DNA from: Furcasterigmium furcatum
Taxonomy: Eukaryota > Ascomycota > Sordariomycetes > Glomerellales > Plectosphaerellaceae
NCBI GenBank assembly: GCA_001599815.1
Contig: BCIA01000001.1
Span: forward strand, 6,654,978 to 6,718,977
Direction of reading: 5' to 3'
DNA length: 64,000 bases
Made by a program: the position numbers and the translations under genes
Part shown: positions 54,475 through 64,000 of the stretch, in pieces
Layout of the letters: the number at the start of each line of letters is the position of its first letter
Numbering within the stretch: the first letter of the stretch is position 1
The notes under the pieces: generated by a model
Databases searched by the model: none
What the model was told of the DNA's origin: nothing
What the model saw: only the letters and a program-made list of their open reading frames with translations

Positions 54475-55657
54475 CTAGTTGAGATCGCCAAAGATGACAT
54501 TGCGGCGGTCCTGCGCGTTGATCATCGTGTACTCGGCCAGCAGAGGGTCCTTGCTGCCACCAAGGTTCAGAGTAACAGCCAGCAGATTGGGCTCCGTCCA
54601 GGTCGGCCTCAGACCACGTTCCTCGAGTCGCTCCCACCACTCAAGGTAGCTCTTGGCCGTGAGCCCATTGAAGAAATGGATTTCCACCATGAGCTGGCCG
54701 ATGGGCAGGTCGAGACCCTCGGACAGGGGAAAGTCGTCGCTCAGGCCGTCCATAGCCTCGAACTCGGCAAACTCGATGTCCATCTTCAGGATGTCACTGC
54801 ACAGCAAGTGTCAGTAAGAGTCTCTTCATTGAACCGGCAGGGCTGCCTCTAACAACCACGTACATGTACTCGTGGTTATTCATGCGCATCAGCTCAGCGA
54901 TGCTGTAGAAAGGCGGGCTCTTGCTCTTGTCCGTCTTGCCAGCAATGCCGGCTTGCAGGAAATGGGCGCGGCCACGGTTCGAGTCGCTCAGCTGGTTGCC
55001 GAAATCGACGACGGAAAAGTCGTACGCCCAGACTGTGCAGTTCTTCGCTCGGCTCAGCATTTCCTCCTCTGTCCGATATTAGTCTCTCGTCATCGTGTCG
55101 GCACGAACTGCACTCACCAAAACTAGACTCGTCTCGTACGCCGAAGGAATAGATGATGCATTGTCGGTCGGCGGGGAAGTTGACATATCTCGACATGCCG
55201 CACACCCACTTGCCGCCGTCTCCCATGCGGCCAACCCGCTCGATCTCATGGGGACACCCGTAGGAGGCAGGAGTGAAGTCCCAGATGGAATAGGGATGTG
55301 CGTAGTACGAGGTGTGGTCGACGGAGGGGAACCTGTGCAAGTTCATGTCAGTCAAGCTCGTCGAGCACTGCCGAGCATCACATACAGGGGCATCTCCGAG
55401 ACGTCCTTGTAGTCGGCCGCGATCATCTCGTGACGCTGCTTGACTGTCTTGGCCCAGCTGGCCTCTGCAAGGGCCATGTGCTCCTTCATGGCGAGTCTGC
55501 CCCTATCGGTGGGCAAGAACTGCCCAACCGTGTCGCTCATCCAGGCTTTGGCGTGGTCGCCGGCTGGTGATGTGTGGAGGATGGCGATAGTGAAGAGCAG
55601 GCCCGTGGCCACCCAGAGCATCTGGATGAACCGCCTAGGGTTGGCAGTCAATGTCAT
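54475..55657 (-). CDS. METTL24-like methyltransferase-domain protein, type II membrane anchor
   Basis: Exons 55657-55386, 55332-55118, 55068-54864, 54796-54475 (337 aa); introns of 53, 49 and 67 nt. Seen: an N-terminal signal anchor (FIQMLWVATGLLFTIAIL), then a luminal domain with GDGGKWVCGMSRY, CIIYSFGVRDESSFEEEML, CTVWAYDFSVVDFG, GRAHFLQAGIAGK, PPFYSIAELM, EYIDILKMDIEFAEFEAM, LMVEIHFF and NLLAVTLNLGG. This order matches the Methyltransf_22 / METTL24-like family found in many fungi, of unknown substrate. The secretory-pathway location suggests a glycan or protein target. All splice phases agree with the family. Confidence 0.8.
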
Positions 55658-56436
55658 GGTTGCTGGTGATGTCCGGCGATGAATTGGTGGACTCTCGAAT
55701 AAAACTCAGCACTCGCTGATCGAAGAATCCTCGGACAGGAGATGGAGGATGAAAGGAAGAAATGCGAGGATACATCCATTCTTAAGCACGGGAAGGAACA
55801 CCTCATTGTACGGCCAGGTCCTGAAACGCGTAGCGGAGGAAGGAGGGACGGTCGTGACTGCCAGCGTGCCCGGATTTCGAGGATCGTCCCAAGTTCTGGC
55901 GCACTGATGGCTGGCTTTGCGCCCATGTTGCCGTCTGTGACATGATGGGGAGGGCCTGATGTCTGATCTCACCCTCGACTACTCCGAGTCCGACCTGCTT
56001 CTGGTGTTGTTCATCTCTTCGAACGAATCTTGAAATTGATCAATCTTTTCAAGAGCCAAGTCGTCCATCAGCAGCACTTGATCACCCCAACGAAGATGTC
56101 GTGTCTTTAGACCTTGAGGCAATCGGATACGATCAGACACCAGGAATGATCTAAGAAAAGACATGATGCGCTGATCTGCCGTCTTGGCAGGTGGCAGCGT
56201 GTTTTAGTGCCCCCCTTAGGAGCTTCAGCGCACTTGGTGGTCCCGGGGGCGGTTTCAGCTCCACGGACGAGGTCAAAGATGTCGCCTCTGATCAGCCCGA
56301 AGCATGCTTGTAGTGAGATGGCCAAATGGCCTACCAAGGCTGTTATTGTGCTGGCGGACAAATATGCAGGCTTGCCTGCGAGTATCGGGACCCAATCGTA
56401 CTCCAAACGCCGAACCGTTGACCTCGATGAGGCCTC
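55658..56436. other. Intergenic region
   Basis: 779 bases between two minus-strand methyltransferase genes. A 61-codon minus-strand frame at 56164-55979 is not recognised. Nothing else seen. Confidence 0.45.
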
Positions 56437-57307
56437 TCACCCTTTCTTGAAAAATGCACAGATCCCCTTCATACAATCAACCTCGCTCACTTCGCCATCG
56501 GGCAGCATGACATCTTCCCACATCAAGCCGTTGGCAAAGTCCACAAAGGGCCGTTTGCCCGACTGGTCCCCGGCGGACCAGCCCTTGATGCCCTCGACGA
56601 AGTAAACCCCGCCGGGTCTGACAACTCTCCACAGATCTCGCAGGCCACGTTCCTGTGTCTCGTCCGAGGCGCTTGCTCCGTCGTCGACGACAACGTCAAA
56701 CAGACCGTGAACGGTACTCTCGTGGCTGAAGCGGGCGAGGAATGCCTCGTCGGCAGGATCGCCGGGGAAGATGAGAGCCTTGTCATGCCTGGATGAAAAC
56801 GCGCGAGCGCATTCGGGATTGGGCTCGATGTACGTCAGGGAGAGTTTGGAGAAGTAGCTCGTGTAAGTGTGGTAGCTGGATCCGACATGGGAGATGTCGG
56901 GCTGCTTTGCTGCATCGTCGTCGCCGCGTGGGGAAAGAGAGAATGTTTCGCAGCCAAGGCCGATTTCGAGGATCTTGATCGGCTGGTCGCGCAAGGCGGG
57001 AAAGTATTTCTCGTACAGGAGGTGGTAGTTGTTCTGCGTGGCTTTGTGGGAGTTGAATTGGACCGCGAGGTCACTGAGCGATGGGCGCGGGAGGGAGGGA
57101 TCTGGAGGTGGTTCCGTGCTGCGATCGAGTTAGCTGGGTGTGTCCTCGAGCCCTCTATCAGGGGCGACTCGATTCGTACGTGCGCCATCCCCAGGTCGCC
57201 TTGACGGGCGCCGTGTCTTCCACTGGTTGGACAAAGCAGAAGAGGACGAAGAGACAGATGATCACGACGAGACAGACGATTGCGCGGCCTTCTCGTTGAC
57301 TGTACAT
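56437..57307 (-). CDS. SAM-dependent methyltransferase-like protein with signal anchor
   Basis: Exon 1 57307-57180, intron 57179-57074 (106 nt), exon 2 57073-56437, 254 aa. Seen: a hydrophobic N-terminal anchor (IVCLVVIICLFVLFCFV), then after the splice DLAVQFNSHKATQNNYHLLYEKYFPALR, the SAM-binding motif IKILEIGLGCE, LSLTYIEPNPECA, LIFPGDPADEAFL, FDVVVDDGAS and VVRPGGVYFVEGIKGW. These are the motifs of a class I methyltransferase fold, similar to a fungal group sometimes called hard-surface-induced proteins. The acceptor at 57074 was chosen because it is the only one near that keeps phase with a good GT donor. Boundaries of exon 1 are less certain than the domain. Confidence 0.7.
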
Positions 57308-58966
57308 GGTGGGCTTCAAGAGCATCTCGCCGGAATCCAATGTGAGTACGGCGGCACCGACGGCGATGATGGGCGAATAAAGGAGAGACTGGGTCGGGTA
57401 TTCGAGATTGGAGATCACGGCAGGAATGGCAGAAGCATCATCTGCGGGCGAGACATTGGAAGCTGTTCATCTGGCTGGGTTGAGGTGGTCGGTCCGGTCC
57501 AACGTAGGACAATCAGGGACAAACAGCGACGGGACAGGCTGGCAAACAAGACGGGAGAGAGAGGGCGAGGCGATCTCATTACGACTCGCGACCGACGATC
57601 TTGATCTCAAACGCGCCATTGTGGACCGCGGCTTCCGTTTGATTGAGGCAGTGGTCGTCGTTCCTTCCCGATAGTGAGGGAGTGTTGATCAGGAGGGAGA
57701 GCTGGGTCGCGACTTCCCAGTGAAGGAAGAACGGCGATGATCTCGGCAACGCTGGAGACGCTTTTTTTCAGTGGGCCTCAGAAGATATAACTTGAGCTTC
57801 TTCCCCCCCAAACACCGACCCAACAACTTCTTCGTCCATCTTGCAGCTGGGCCCTGCTGCCAGTCCGATTCCGATCTATCCGATGCATCTTGGATCCCCG
57901 GATTCCGGCGTTGTTTGACCAACGTTGTCCGGTTTCCTGGTCAAGCCACCGTCGGCCACCTCACCCTTCAGACATCACTCATTCAACGATGCCCCTGAAA
58001 GATCCACCACCTTAAGGGCCACCATCGTCAGCTACGATAAGACGATGTTTCCTCCCTTACACACCCGATATGGAGGGCGCACGTGTATGTAGAGTCAGGG
58101 ATCGTGCGAAGCCGCCGCCGTGGTCTTGACAGGCCCCTACATTGCATGACGACCAGTACAGTCACATTCCTCGTGGACCCTGAAGCCTCCTTTTCTCGAG
58201 GCGCAGCCGCAATGGACACACCTGACGGACGGACCAGGGCCAGTTCTCGCTGCTGGCGGCCCCTGCATTGACAGACCCAGGACGCCGGCCGCCCTCTCCC
58301 ACGGGCCACCCACGATCCTGGCCAGTCCGAAGCCCGAGCTCCGAGGATGCTGGACCGCCGGGTTGCATCACCGAAACGGACGATAGGCGGCTCTCCCCGA
58401 TCGTTTCAGGTCCCCATGCTCAGTGCGGGGACAAGATCAAGGACGAACATCCCAATTCGGGATGCCAAGTATTGTCACAGCATTTCTGAGCCGGAACTAT
58501 CAGCCGGCATCTTCCCAAAGAGCCACTGGCGCCGATGGCCAGGGACCATTCCCACGGTCAGAGTGTACTTGGCATCCAGTTTCGTATCGGGTATGACTCT
58601 CTTCAGGGTCAGCATGAAAATGCTTTCGGCCAACCCCAGTCGCAATGTGGACCGCCGGAGCCCGCAGGCCAATAAACTGAGTGTTCTGTTTCCCCTGGCC
58701 ATCTCACATATAGGCCTCGCTATAGGACCACGAATCGTGCACCTCTGTTCTCAATTTATTATTTATTATCAACCTGTTCGCTCTCTCCTTTCCATCTCAG
58801 CAAGTCGCTAAGTTCGTGGCATACATTCTTTTCTTCTCGTCGTTGACTCTTTTCATGTTCTCTTGACAGGAACTCGTCGCCATCACTCTTTTGAAACCGA
58901 CCACTATCGACCCAATTACCTACACAATCAAGCACATCTCTCATACTACATCATATTCCATTCGTT
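57308..58966. other. Intergenic region, divergent promoters
   Basis: 1.66 kb between the methyltransferase gene and the copper oxidase gene. Short frames only. The last 250 bases before 58967 are pyrimidine-rich and AT-richer, fitting the oxidase promoter and leader. No gene recognised. Confidence 0.5.
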
Positions 58967-61153
58967 ATGGCGCCAAGAGCGCTTTTCGCCGCAGCTGCGG
59001 CTGTCACTCTCTTGTTTTCGCAAACCGTCTCGGCCCATCGGTTCGAGTGCCCGACCTACGAGATCATCTGGACGACTCCTGGTGGCAACGAATACGGCAT
59101 CTGCAACAATTGCGACTACCGACATGGCGGGACCAGTCTCAAGATTTACGACTGCGTTCCCTCTACGCAGGAGTGTGTGAAACTCTGCGACAAGCACCCC
59201 AAGTGCGAAAAGGCCGTCTATCACAAGACACACATGGTCTGCCACATCAAGAACAACGACAATGTGGCTCACATGGACTGGGCTGATGACGACCGTTTCG
59301 ATGTCATCCATCGCGACTACAGCGCTGGCTTGAAGGATGGCGACCCTATCACGTCCTGCCCGTCCACTGGCGCAGGTTATCGCACCAAGAACGGTGCCTT
59401 GATTACTGCTTGCTCGAAGACCGACTACACTGGACCCAGTGCCGAAACCATTCGCAACATCAAAGACCCCCATGCCTGCGCAGATCTCTGCACCGCGAAG
59501 AAGTCATGCCGCAAGGCCGTCTACGACACCGTCGGCAAGATCTGCCACATCAAGGATAACACCAAAGGGGCGCTGAAATGGGTCAGCCACGAGCGATTTA
59601 TTACCATTGATGCCGACTCCGATCCGCAGCCCGGCTCTGGGGAGAAGGATACCACCCCCAACAAGGGCGCCGTTGCGACTCTTGGCCAGTGGTCTGATGT
59701 GATCAAGCTTCCCCTGATCCCTGTTGCCGCCTACATCGTCCCTGCCTACCCCGAGCCCGAGCGGATGCTCATGTTTTCTTCCTGGGGCAAGGATGCTTTC
59801 GGAGGCGCCTCTGGCAAGACCCAGTACGGCGACTTCAACTTTGTGACGGGCGAGACGACGCAGCGCGAGGTTGTTGATACTCGCCACGACATGTTCTGTC
59901 CCGGCATGAGCCAGTTGGAGGACGGCCGCATCTTCATCCAGGGCGGTTCCGACGCCGAGGCTGTCAGTGTTTATGACCCCGCCACCAACCAGTTCACTCG
60001 CGGCCCGGACATGAAGGTCGCTCGTGGGTACCAGACATCGACCATTCTGTCCGACGGCAGGATCTTCACCATTGGTGGCGCCTTCTCTGGCAGTATCGAG
60101 GCCAAGAACGGTGAGGTGTTCGACCCTGCAACCGAAAAATGGACCTATCTTCCCGATGCGGATGCCGGTCCCATGCTCACGACTGATCGCGAGGGCGTTT
60201 GGCGCGAGGACAACCACGCCTGGCTCTTCGGCTGGAAGAATGCCTCCGTCTTTCAGGCGGGTCCTAGCATGGACCAGCACTGGTACGGCACTGAGGGCAC
60301 TGGCTCTACGATGAAGGCTGGCACGCGTGACTCTGTCGACGACGCCATGTGCGGTGTCTGGGTCATGTACGATGCCATTGCCGGCAAGATTCTTTCGGCT
60401 GGCGGCAGCCCCGAGTACACCAACAGCGATGCCACGACTCGGGCGCATATCACCACCATCGACGAGCCCTGGAAGCCTTCCCAGGTCGAGCGCGTTGCTG
60501 ACATGGCCTCCCCTCGTGGCTTTGCCAATGCCGTTGTGCTTCCGGACGGAACCGTTCTGGTCACTGGCGGCCAGCGCCGTTCCATTGTCTTCACCAACAC
60601 AGGCGCCGTCCTCGAGGCTGAGCTCTTCAACCCCAAGACGAAGGAATGGACGCAGCTTGCTGCGCAGGCTGTTCCCAGGAACTACCACTCCGTGTCCATT
60701 CTCCTGCCCGATGGCACTGTCTTCAGCGGCGGTGGCGGCCTCTGCTACGTCTCCACTATCGGCGGTTCTACCGACGGTTGCGACAAGTCGGTCGACCACG
60801 CGGATGGTGAGATCTTCTCCCCGCCGTACCTGTTCAACGCCGATGGCTCCAAGGCCACCCGTCCTGTCATCTCCGACCTGGCCCAGGACTCCGTGGGAGC
60901 CGGTGCCACCCTGACTTTCACTGTCACCGGCCGCGTCGAGTCGCTCTCCCTGATCCGCACCGGCAGTGTGACGCACTCCGTCAACAGCGACCAGCGACGC
61001 ATCCCCCTCGCGGACTTCGAGAGCAACAACGGCGAATATGTCGTCAAGCTGCCCACGGATACCGGTATCTTGCTGCCCGGCTACTACTACCTCTTTGCCA
61101 TCTCGCCATCGGGCACTCCTAGCTTGGCGAAGACGGTCCACGTTGTGCTGTGA
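58967..61153 (+). CDS. AA5_2-type copper radical oxidase with two PAN-like domains
   Basis: Secreted galactose-oxidase-fold enzyme oxidising alcohols, aryl alcohols or sugars to aldehydes with H2O2 release. Intronless, 728 aa. Seen: signal peptide ending TVSA; two N-terminal Cys-rich repeats of PAN/apple type (CVPSTQECVKLCDKHPKCEKAVYH with MVCHIKN; and DPHACADLCTAKKSCRKAVYD with ICHIKD); then the Kelch-type barrel. The cofactor Cys is in DMFCPGMSQL and its cross-linked Tyr in ARGYQTSTI; the axial Tyr and first His are in RNYHSVSI; the second His is in GSVTHSVNSDQRR. The position of the galactose-oxidase stacking Trp reads Phe here (GGAFSGSIEAKNGEVF), as in Colletotrichum alcohol-type oxidases, so galactose is unlikely to be the best substrate. 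PAN plus AA5_2 is an arrangement I know from Colletotrichum. Confidence 0.88.
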   Translation: MAPRALFAAAAAVTLLFSQTVSAHRFECPTYEIIWTTPGGNEYGICNNCDYRHGGTSLKIYDCVPSTQECVKLCDKHPKCEKAVYHKTHMVCHIKNNDNVAHMDWADDDRFDVIHRDYSAGLKDGDPITSCPSTGAGYRTKNGALITACSKTDYTGPSAETIRNIKDPHACADLCTAKKSCRKAVYDTVGKICHIKDNTKGALKWVSHERFITIDADSDPQPGSGEKDTTPNKGAVATLGQWSDVIKLPLIPVAAYIVPAYPEPERMLMFSSWGKDAFGGASGKTQYGDFNFVTGETTQREVVDTRHDMFCPGMSQLEDGRIFIQGGSDAEAVSVYDPATNQFTRGPDMKVARGYQTSTILSDGRIFTIGGAFSGSIEAKNGEVFDPATEKWTYLPDADAGPMLTTDREGVWREDNHAWLFGWKNASVFQAGPSMDQHWYGTEGTGSTMKAGTRDSVDDAMCGVWVMYDAIAGKILSAGGSPEYTNSDATTRAHITTIDEPWKPSQVERVADMASPRGFANAVVLPDGTVLVTGGQRRSIVFTNTGAVLEAELFNPKTKEWTQLAAQAVPRNYHSVSILLPDGTVFSGGGGLCYVSTIGGSTDGCDKSVDHADGEIFSPPYLFNADGSKATRPVISDLAQDSVGAGATLTFTVTGRVESLSLIRTGSVTHSVNSDQRRIPLADFESNNGEYVVKLPTDTGILLPGYYYLFAISPSGTPSLAKTVHVVL

Positions 61154-61433
61154 TTGAGGAGAACTCGAATGGGACATGATGACGGCTGTCAAGAGGAGAC
61201 AAAAGTAATGATCGGTGGAAGTAATCCAAGGGGCTTGAGGCCTCTGTAATTTCTAATGCTAATCTCAGCACTCTTATTCATCTTGTATATACTTTCAACT
61301 CAGGTCAACCGGCCAAAATAGAAGTCCCCGGCCTGAGATGCCAGGGTATCCTGCCTGTCCCCGATTTCCAACCCAGCGCAATGTGACTTGTTATGGTACA
61401 GAGAGATCCGGCATCTGCGAATAGCAAATGCTG

Positions 61434-64000
61434 TTAACACACCATGACACCCCCGTCATTATCCTTCAGCGCATCGAGCAGCACAAGCGCCGTCTCCCGG
61501 TCAGCCCTGTCCTCGCCGTGGGCCAGATCACCCCACACGCTGTCCATCCAGTCTGCCGAGCCATCATGCTCCGAGCCGTCGAGGTACATGGCGTCCAGCT
61601 CGCTCCCCGCGCTCGGCGATGTGTCCTCGAGCGGGAACGCACCCATCACCTCGGCGGCCAGCCCCGCGATCCCCTGCGAAGGAGGATGGTCACCGCCCAT
61701 GGTAATATCCATGCCGCCGTGGTGCTGGGGGGACGTGCTCTCCCCCGAGTCCGGGCTGTGCGCCCCGGGCGAGTTCTCCTCCGAGTCGGACGAGAGCGCG
61801 GTGACGGTGCCGGGCTGGAGGGTGAACATGGACGGGCGGAGGATGCCGCCGTCAAAGTCGACCATGGGGCTTTGGAAATGGTGGTTCGCGAAGGCCTGGG
61901 CCGAGCACGCCGCGGCGGCTGCCGCTGCGGCGGCGGCGTGGGACTCGGCCTCCTTGCGCTTCTGCTCGAGGAGGACGCGGATGGGGTTGAAGCCGCCGGT
62001 GAAGAGGCCGCGGAGGCTGGCGGGGAAGTCGGCGTCTTCGGGGAAGCGACCCTTGGAGAGGGAGAGGTCCATTGTGAGGGCGAGGCGGAGGTACGAGGAG
62101 GGCTGGGAGGCGAGGATGTCCGTCCAGTCTGATATGGGGGCGTCCGCATCCGCATCTGCGTCCTGGGCGGGGGCTTCGGCGCCCGAGGGGGGAGGGGGGT
62201 CGAGCTGTGCGAGGTTGACGATGTGGCGTATCGTGTCGGAGACCCAGTCGACGCCGTCGTACTGCCACTGGTAGGTCTTCATCGCCTCGATGAGGATGTT
62301 GAGGCGGTGCTGCTTCGCGGCGGACTGGGTGTTTGGGGGTGTCTGCTTCGGACGCTGGGAGGAGGAGAGCTTGACGTCGAGGATGTGCAGGACGAGGGGG
62401 AGGGCCGTGCAGGCGACGGCGCTGATGGGCAGCCAGCGGGCGAGGCGGAGGTGGATGAGCTCCTTGAGGCACTCCGTCACGCCGGAGGCCGCGTCTTGGA
62501 GCTCGTGCCGGTTCTCGCCGATGATGGCGAGGTCGCGGGTCGGGATGGTGTTGAAGGACGGGGCGGAGGCGGTGATGGCGAGGTGGAGGACCTCGTGGTG
62601 GCTGAGGACGACGCGCGAGGAGCTGTCTCGGGTCAGTGAGATGGTCTTCGGCGTGAGAGGGACGGGGGACTCACTGATAGTACATGTACATCAGATTCGT
62701 GTACAGGATGACCGAGTCGTGGTGGAATTCCTTCGCCCCGGAACCGCCGACCCTGGCCACTGCTCCGCCGCCGAACACGGGGAACCTCAGCGTCGCGCCC
62801 TTGTACCATCTTCTCAGCGAGACCTTGCACTCCCTCAGCTTATCCTGTTCTTCGGCCTTCATGTCGCGGCCCCAGCCGGGGCTGTCATCCAGCGGGAACA
62901 CGAGGATCAGGATGTCCGTCAGGATCACGCAGAGCTCGACCAGCTGCTCGAGGACCTCGGCCAAGCACCGCTTGGTGTCCGCGTTGTAGACCCTGCTCCT
63001 CTCGATCTCGTCCGTCAGGTCTGAGAAGCCCAGGATGCCGTTGGTCTCGAAGTTGAAGTGATTCCGCGTGATCTGCAGCGAGCGACGCAGCCCAAGCCCC
63101 ATGACGCGATCTCGGAGAATGCAGCACCACCAGAGGCGCTTGAGCATGTTCTGCTTCTTCGCCTGGGCTGTCGGCAACGCCTGGCGGGCGGATGAGCCGG
63201 CTTGGGAGACGGGGGAGAGGGAGGAGTAGTGGTGCGCCTCGGCGGTTTTCGCGTGCTGGATGGCGATGGACAGCCAGGCCGTGTTCGGCTTGCGTGGCGT
63301 CGACGATGCTGGCGGGGACCAGTATGTGAGGAGCAGGGCGGCCTGGGAGATCGCGACGGGGGAGGATTCCGTGTCGAGGTCGTACAGGAGCTTGCAGCGG
63401 CGGTGCAGGGCTGCCCTCGCGGCGCGGATGGTGGGATAGCCCAGGGCCTTGATGGCCTCGCGTGAGACGAAGTTGCAGGAGGCGAAGAGCATGGACTGGA
63501 AGACGAGGAGGGACATTCGGCCGGTCGAGAAGGTGTCGGAAGGGCTCTGGGGGTTGCTGCCGGCGCAGTACATGTCCCAGAAGTCGCCCTCGTCGATGAG
63601 GGGGAGTAGGGGGTGGAAGTGCAGGAAGTACTGCTGGACGAACTCGTCGAGGATGGCCCGGGTCGGGACTCGGAGACAGCCCTGGAGCTCGAGGTAGTTG
63701 ATATCCTGCGGCAGGATGTTGGCCATGTTGCTGACGAAGAGGAAGGGGTAGTAGGAATATGTGACGTCCGTGTTCATTCCCAGGCCCTGGGCGCTGCCCC
63801 ATTGCTGTTCGGCGTGGGAGGTGAGGTTGTCGGTGGAAGTGAACGATGTGCTGAATGTTGGTCCGCTCGAAAAGGTTGGCTTGGACGCGAAGGTCGGTTT
63901 GGGCCGGTGGAGGTGTTCATCGTGAAGACAGGAGTCATGCGTGTCTTCCGGCGAGGCCTGCGTGTTGGCTGTGTTCGGGTCTTCCTGTTCGAGAGGCTGG
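61434..64000 (-). CDS. Fungal-specific transcription factor, CTF1-like (5' part cut by window edge)
   Basis: Nuclear regulator with a fungal-specific transcription-factor domain, most like cutinase/fatty-acid regulators (CTF1/FarA group). The exon from the right edge ends at 62675; intron 62674-62623 (52 nt); last exon 62622-61434. Seen: DINYLELQGCLRVPTRAILDEFVQQYFLHFHPLLPLIDEGDFW, SLLVFQSMLFASCNFVS, LLYDLDTESSPVAISQAALLL, KRLWWCCILRDRVMGLGLRR and, across the splice, MYMYYHSSRVVLSHHEVLH. A poly-Ala run and an acidic C-terminal tail follow. The N-terminal Zn2Cys6 domain lies beyond base 64000, where the frame is still open. Link to cutinase or fatty-acid genes is family inference. Confidence 0.82.

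Overview
The window is nuclear DNA of a filamentous ascomycete, most likely a Sordariomycete of the plant-associated, Colletotrichum-like type. Reasons: dense genes with GC-rich coding sequence, introns mostly of 45-75 nt with GT-AG ends and CTGAC/CTAAC branch sites, and a family mix typical of that class (AA9 polysaccharide monooxygenase, cyanovirin-N homology lectin, PAN-containing AA5 copper radical oxidase, UstYa-like protein, cutinase-type transcription factor). The genus assignment is inference. There are no bacterial features, CRISPR arrays or full-length transposons. Exon coordinates below were worked out by hand from splice sites and family alignment recalled from knowledge. || Layout. 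1-5.6 kb: SWC3 (cut by the left edge), an ABHD12-like hydrolase with an 8-nt microexon, and a secreted rhodanese. 5.9-7.2 kb: a graveyard where the C-terminal ends of a 5-oxoprolinase/hydantoinase and a Dal5-type permease lie back to back. 7.5-16.4 kb: small secreted or hypothetical genes (CVNH lectin, a cysteine-containing secreted protein, a small secreted protein made visible only by splicing, an AA9 LPMO), kynurenine 3-monooxygenase, and a degenerate tRNA-like sequence. 17-36 kb: mainly housekeeping (ZZ/EF-hand membrane protein, alpha/beta hydrolase, NMT1, a DUF7029/DUF7223-like secreted protein, an acyltransferase, MAP1, ERV14, PRP17). 36-49 kb: a disordered acidic protein, a secreted agmatinase-like ureohydrolase with two GC-AG introns, a WrbA/Ycp4-type flavodoxin, an MFS monocarboxylate-type transporter, a UstYa-like protein, a single-pass membrane protein with PY motifs and a DUF7924-like protein. 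50-64 kb: an FAD monooxygenase pseudogene, an aspartic protease, two methyltransferase-family proteins, a PAN/AA5 copper radical oxidase and a CTF1-like transcription factor cut by the right edge. || No single pathway ties the window together. Myristoylation (NMT1), N-terminal Met removal (MAP1), ER cargo export (ERV14), pre-mRNA splicing (PRP17) and H2A.Z exchange (SWC3) are core functions; the secreted enzymes and lectin fit a plant-interacting or saprotrophic lifestyle. || The most interesting signal is in the flavodoxin gene at 39.4-40.5 kb. Its stop codon is UGA followed directly by CUAG, the known high-efficiency readthrough context, and the same frame then stays open for 67 codons and ends in a CaaX prenylation box (CVVL) with an extra upstream cysteine. 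This predicts a soluble form and a readthrough-extended, lipid-anchored form from one mRNA.
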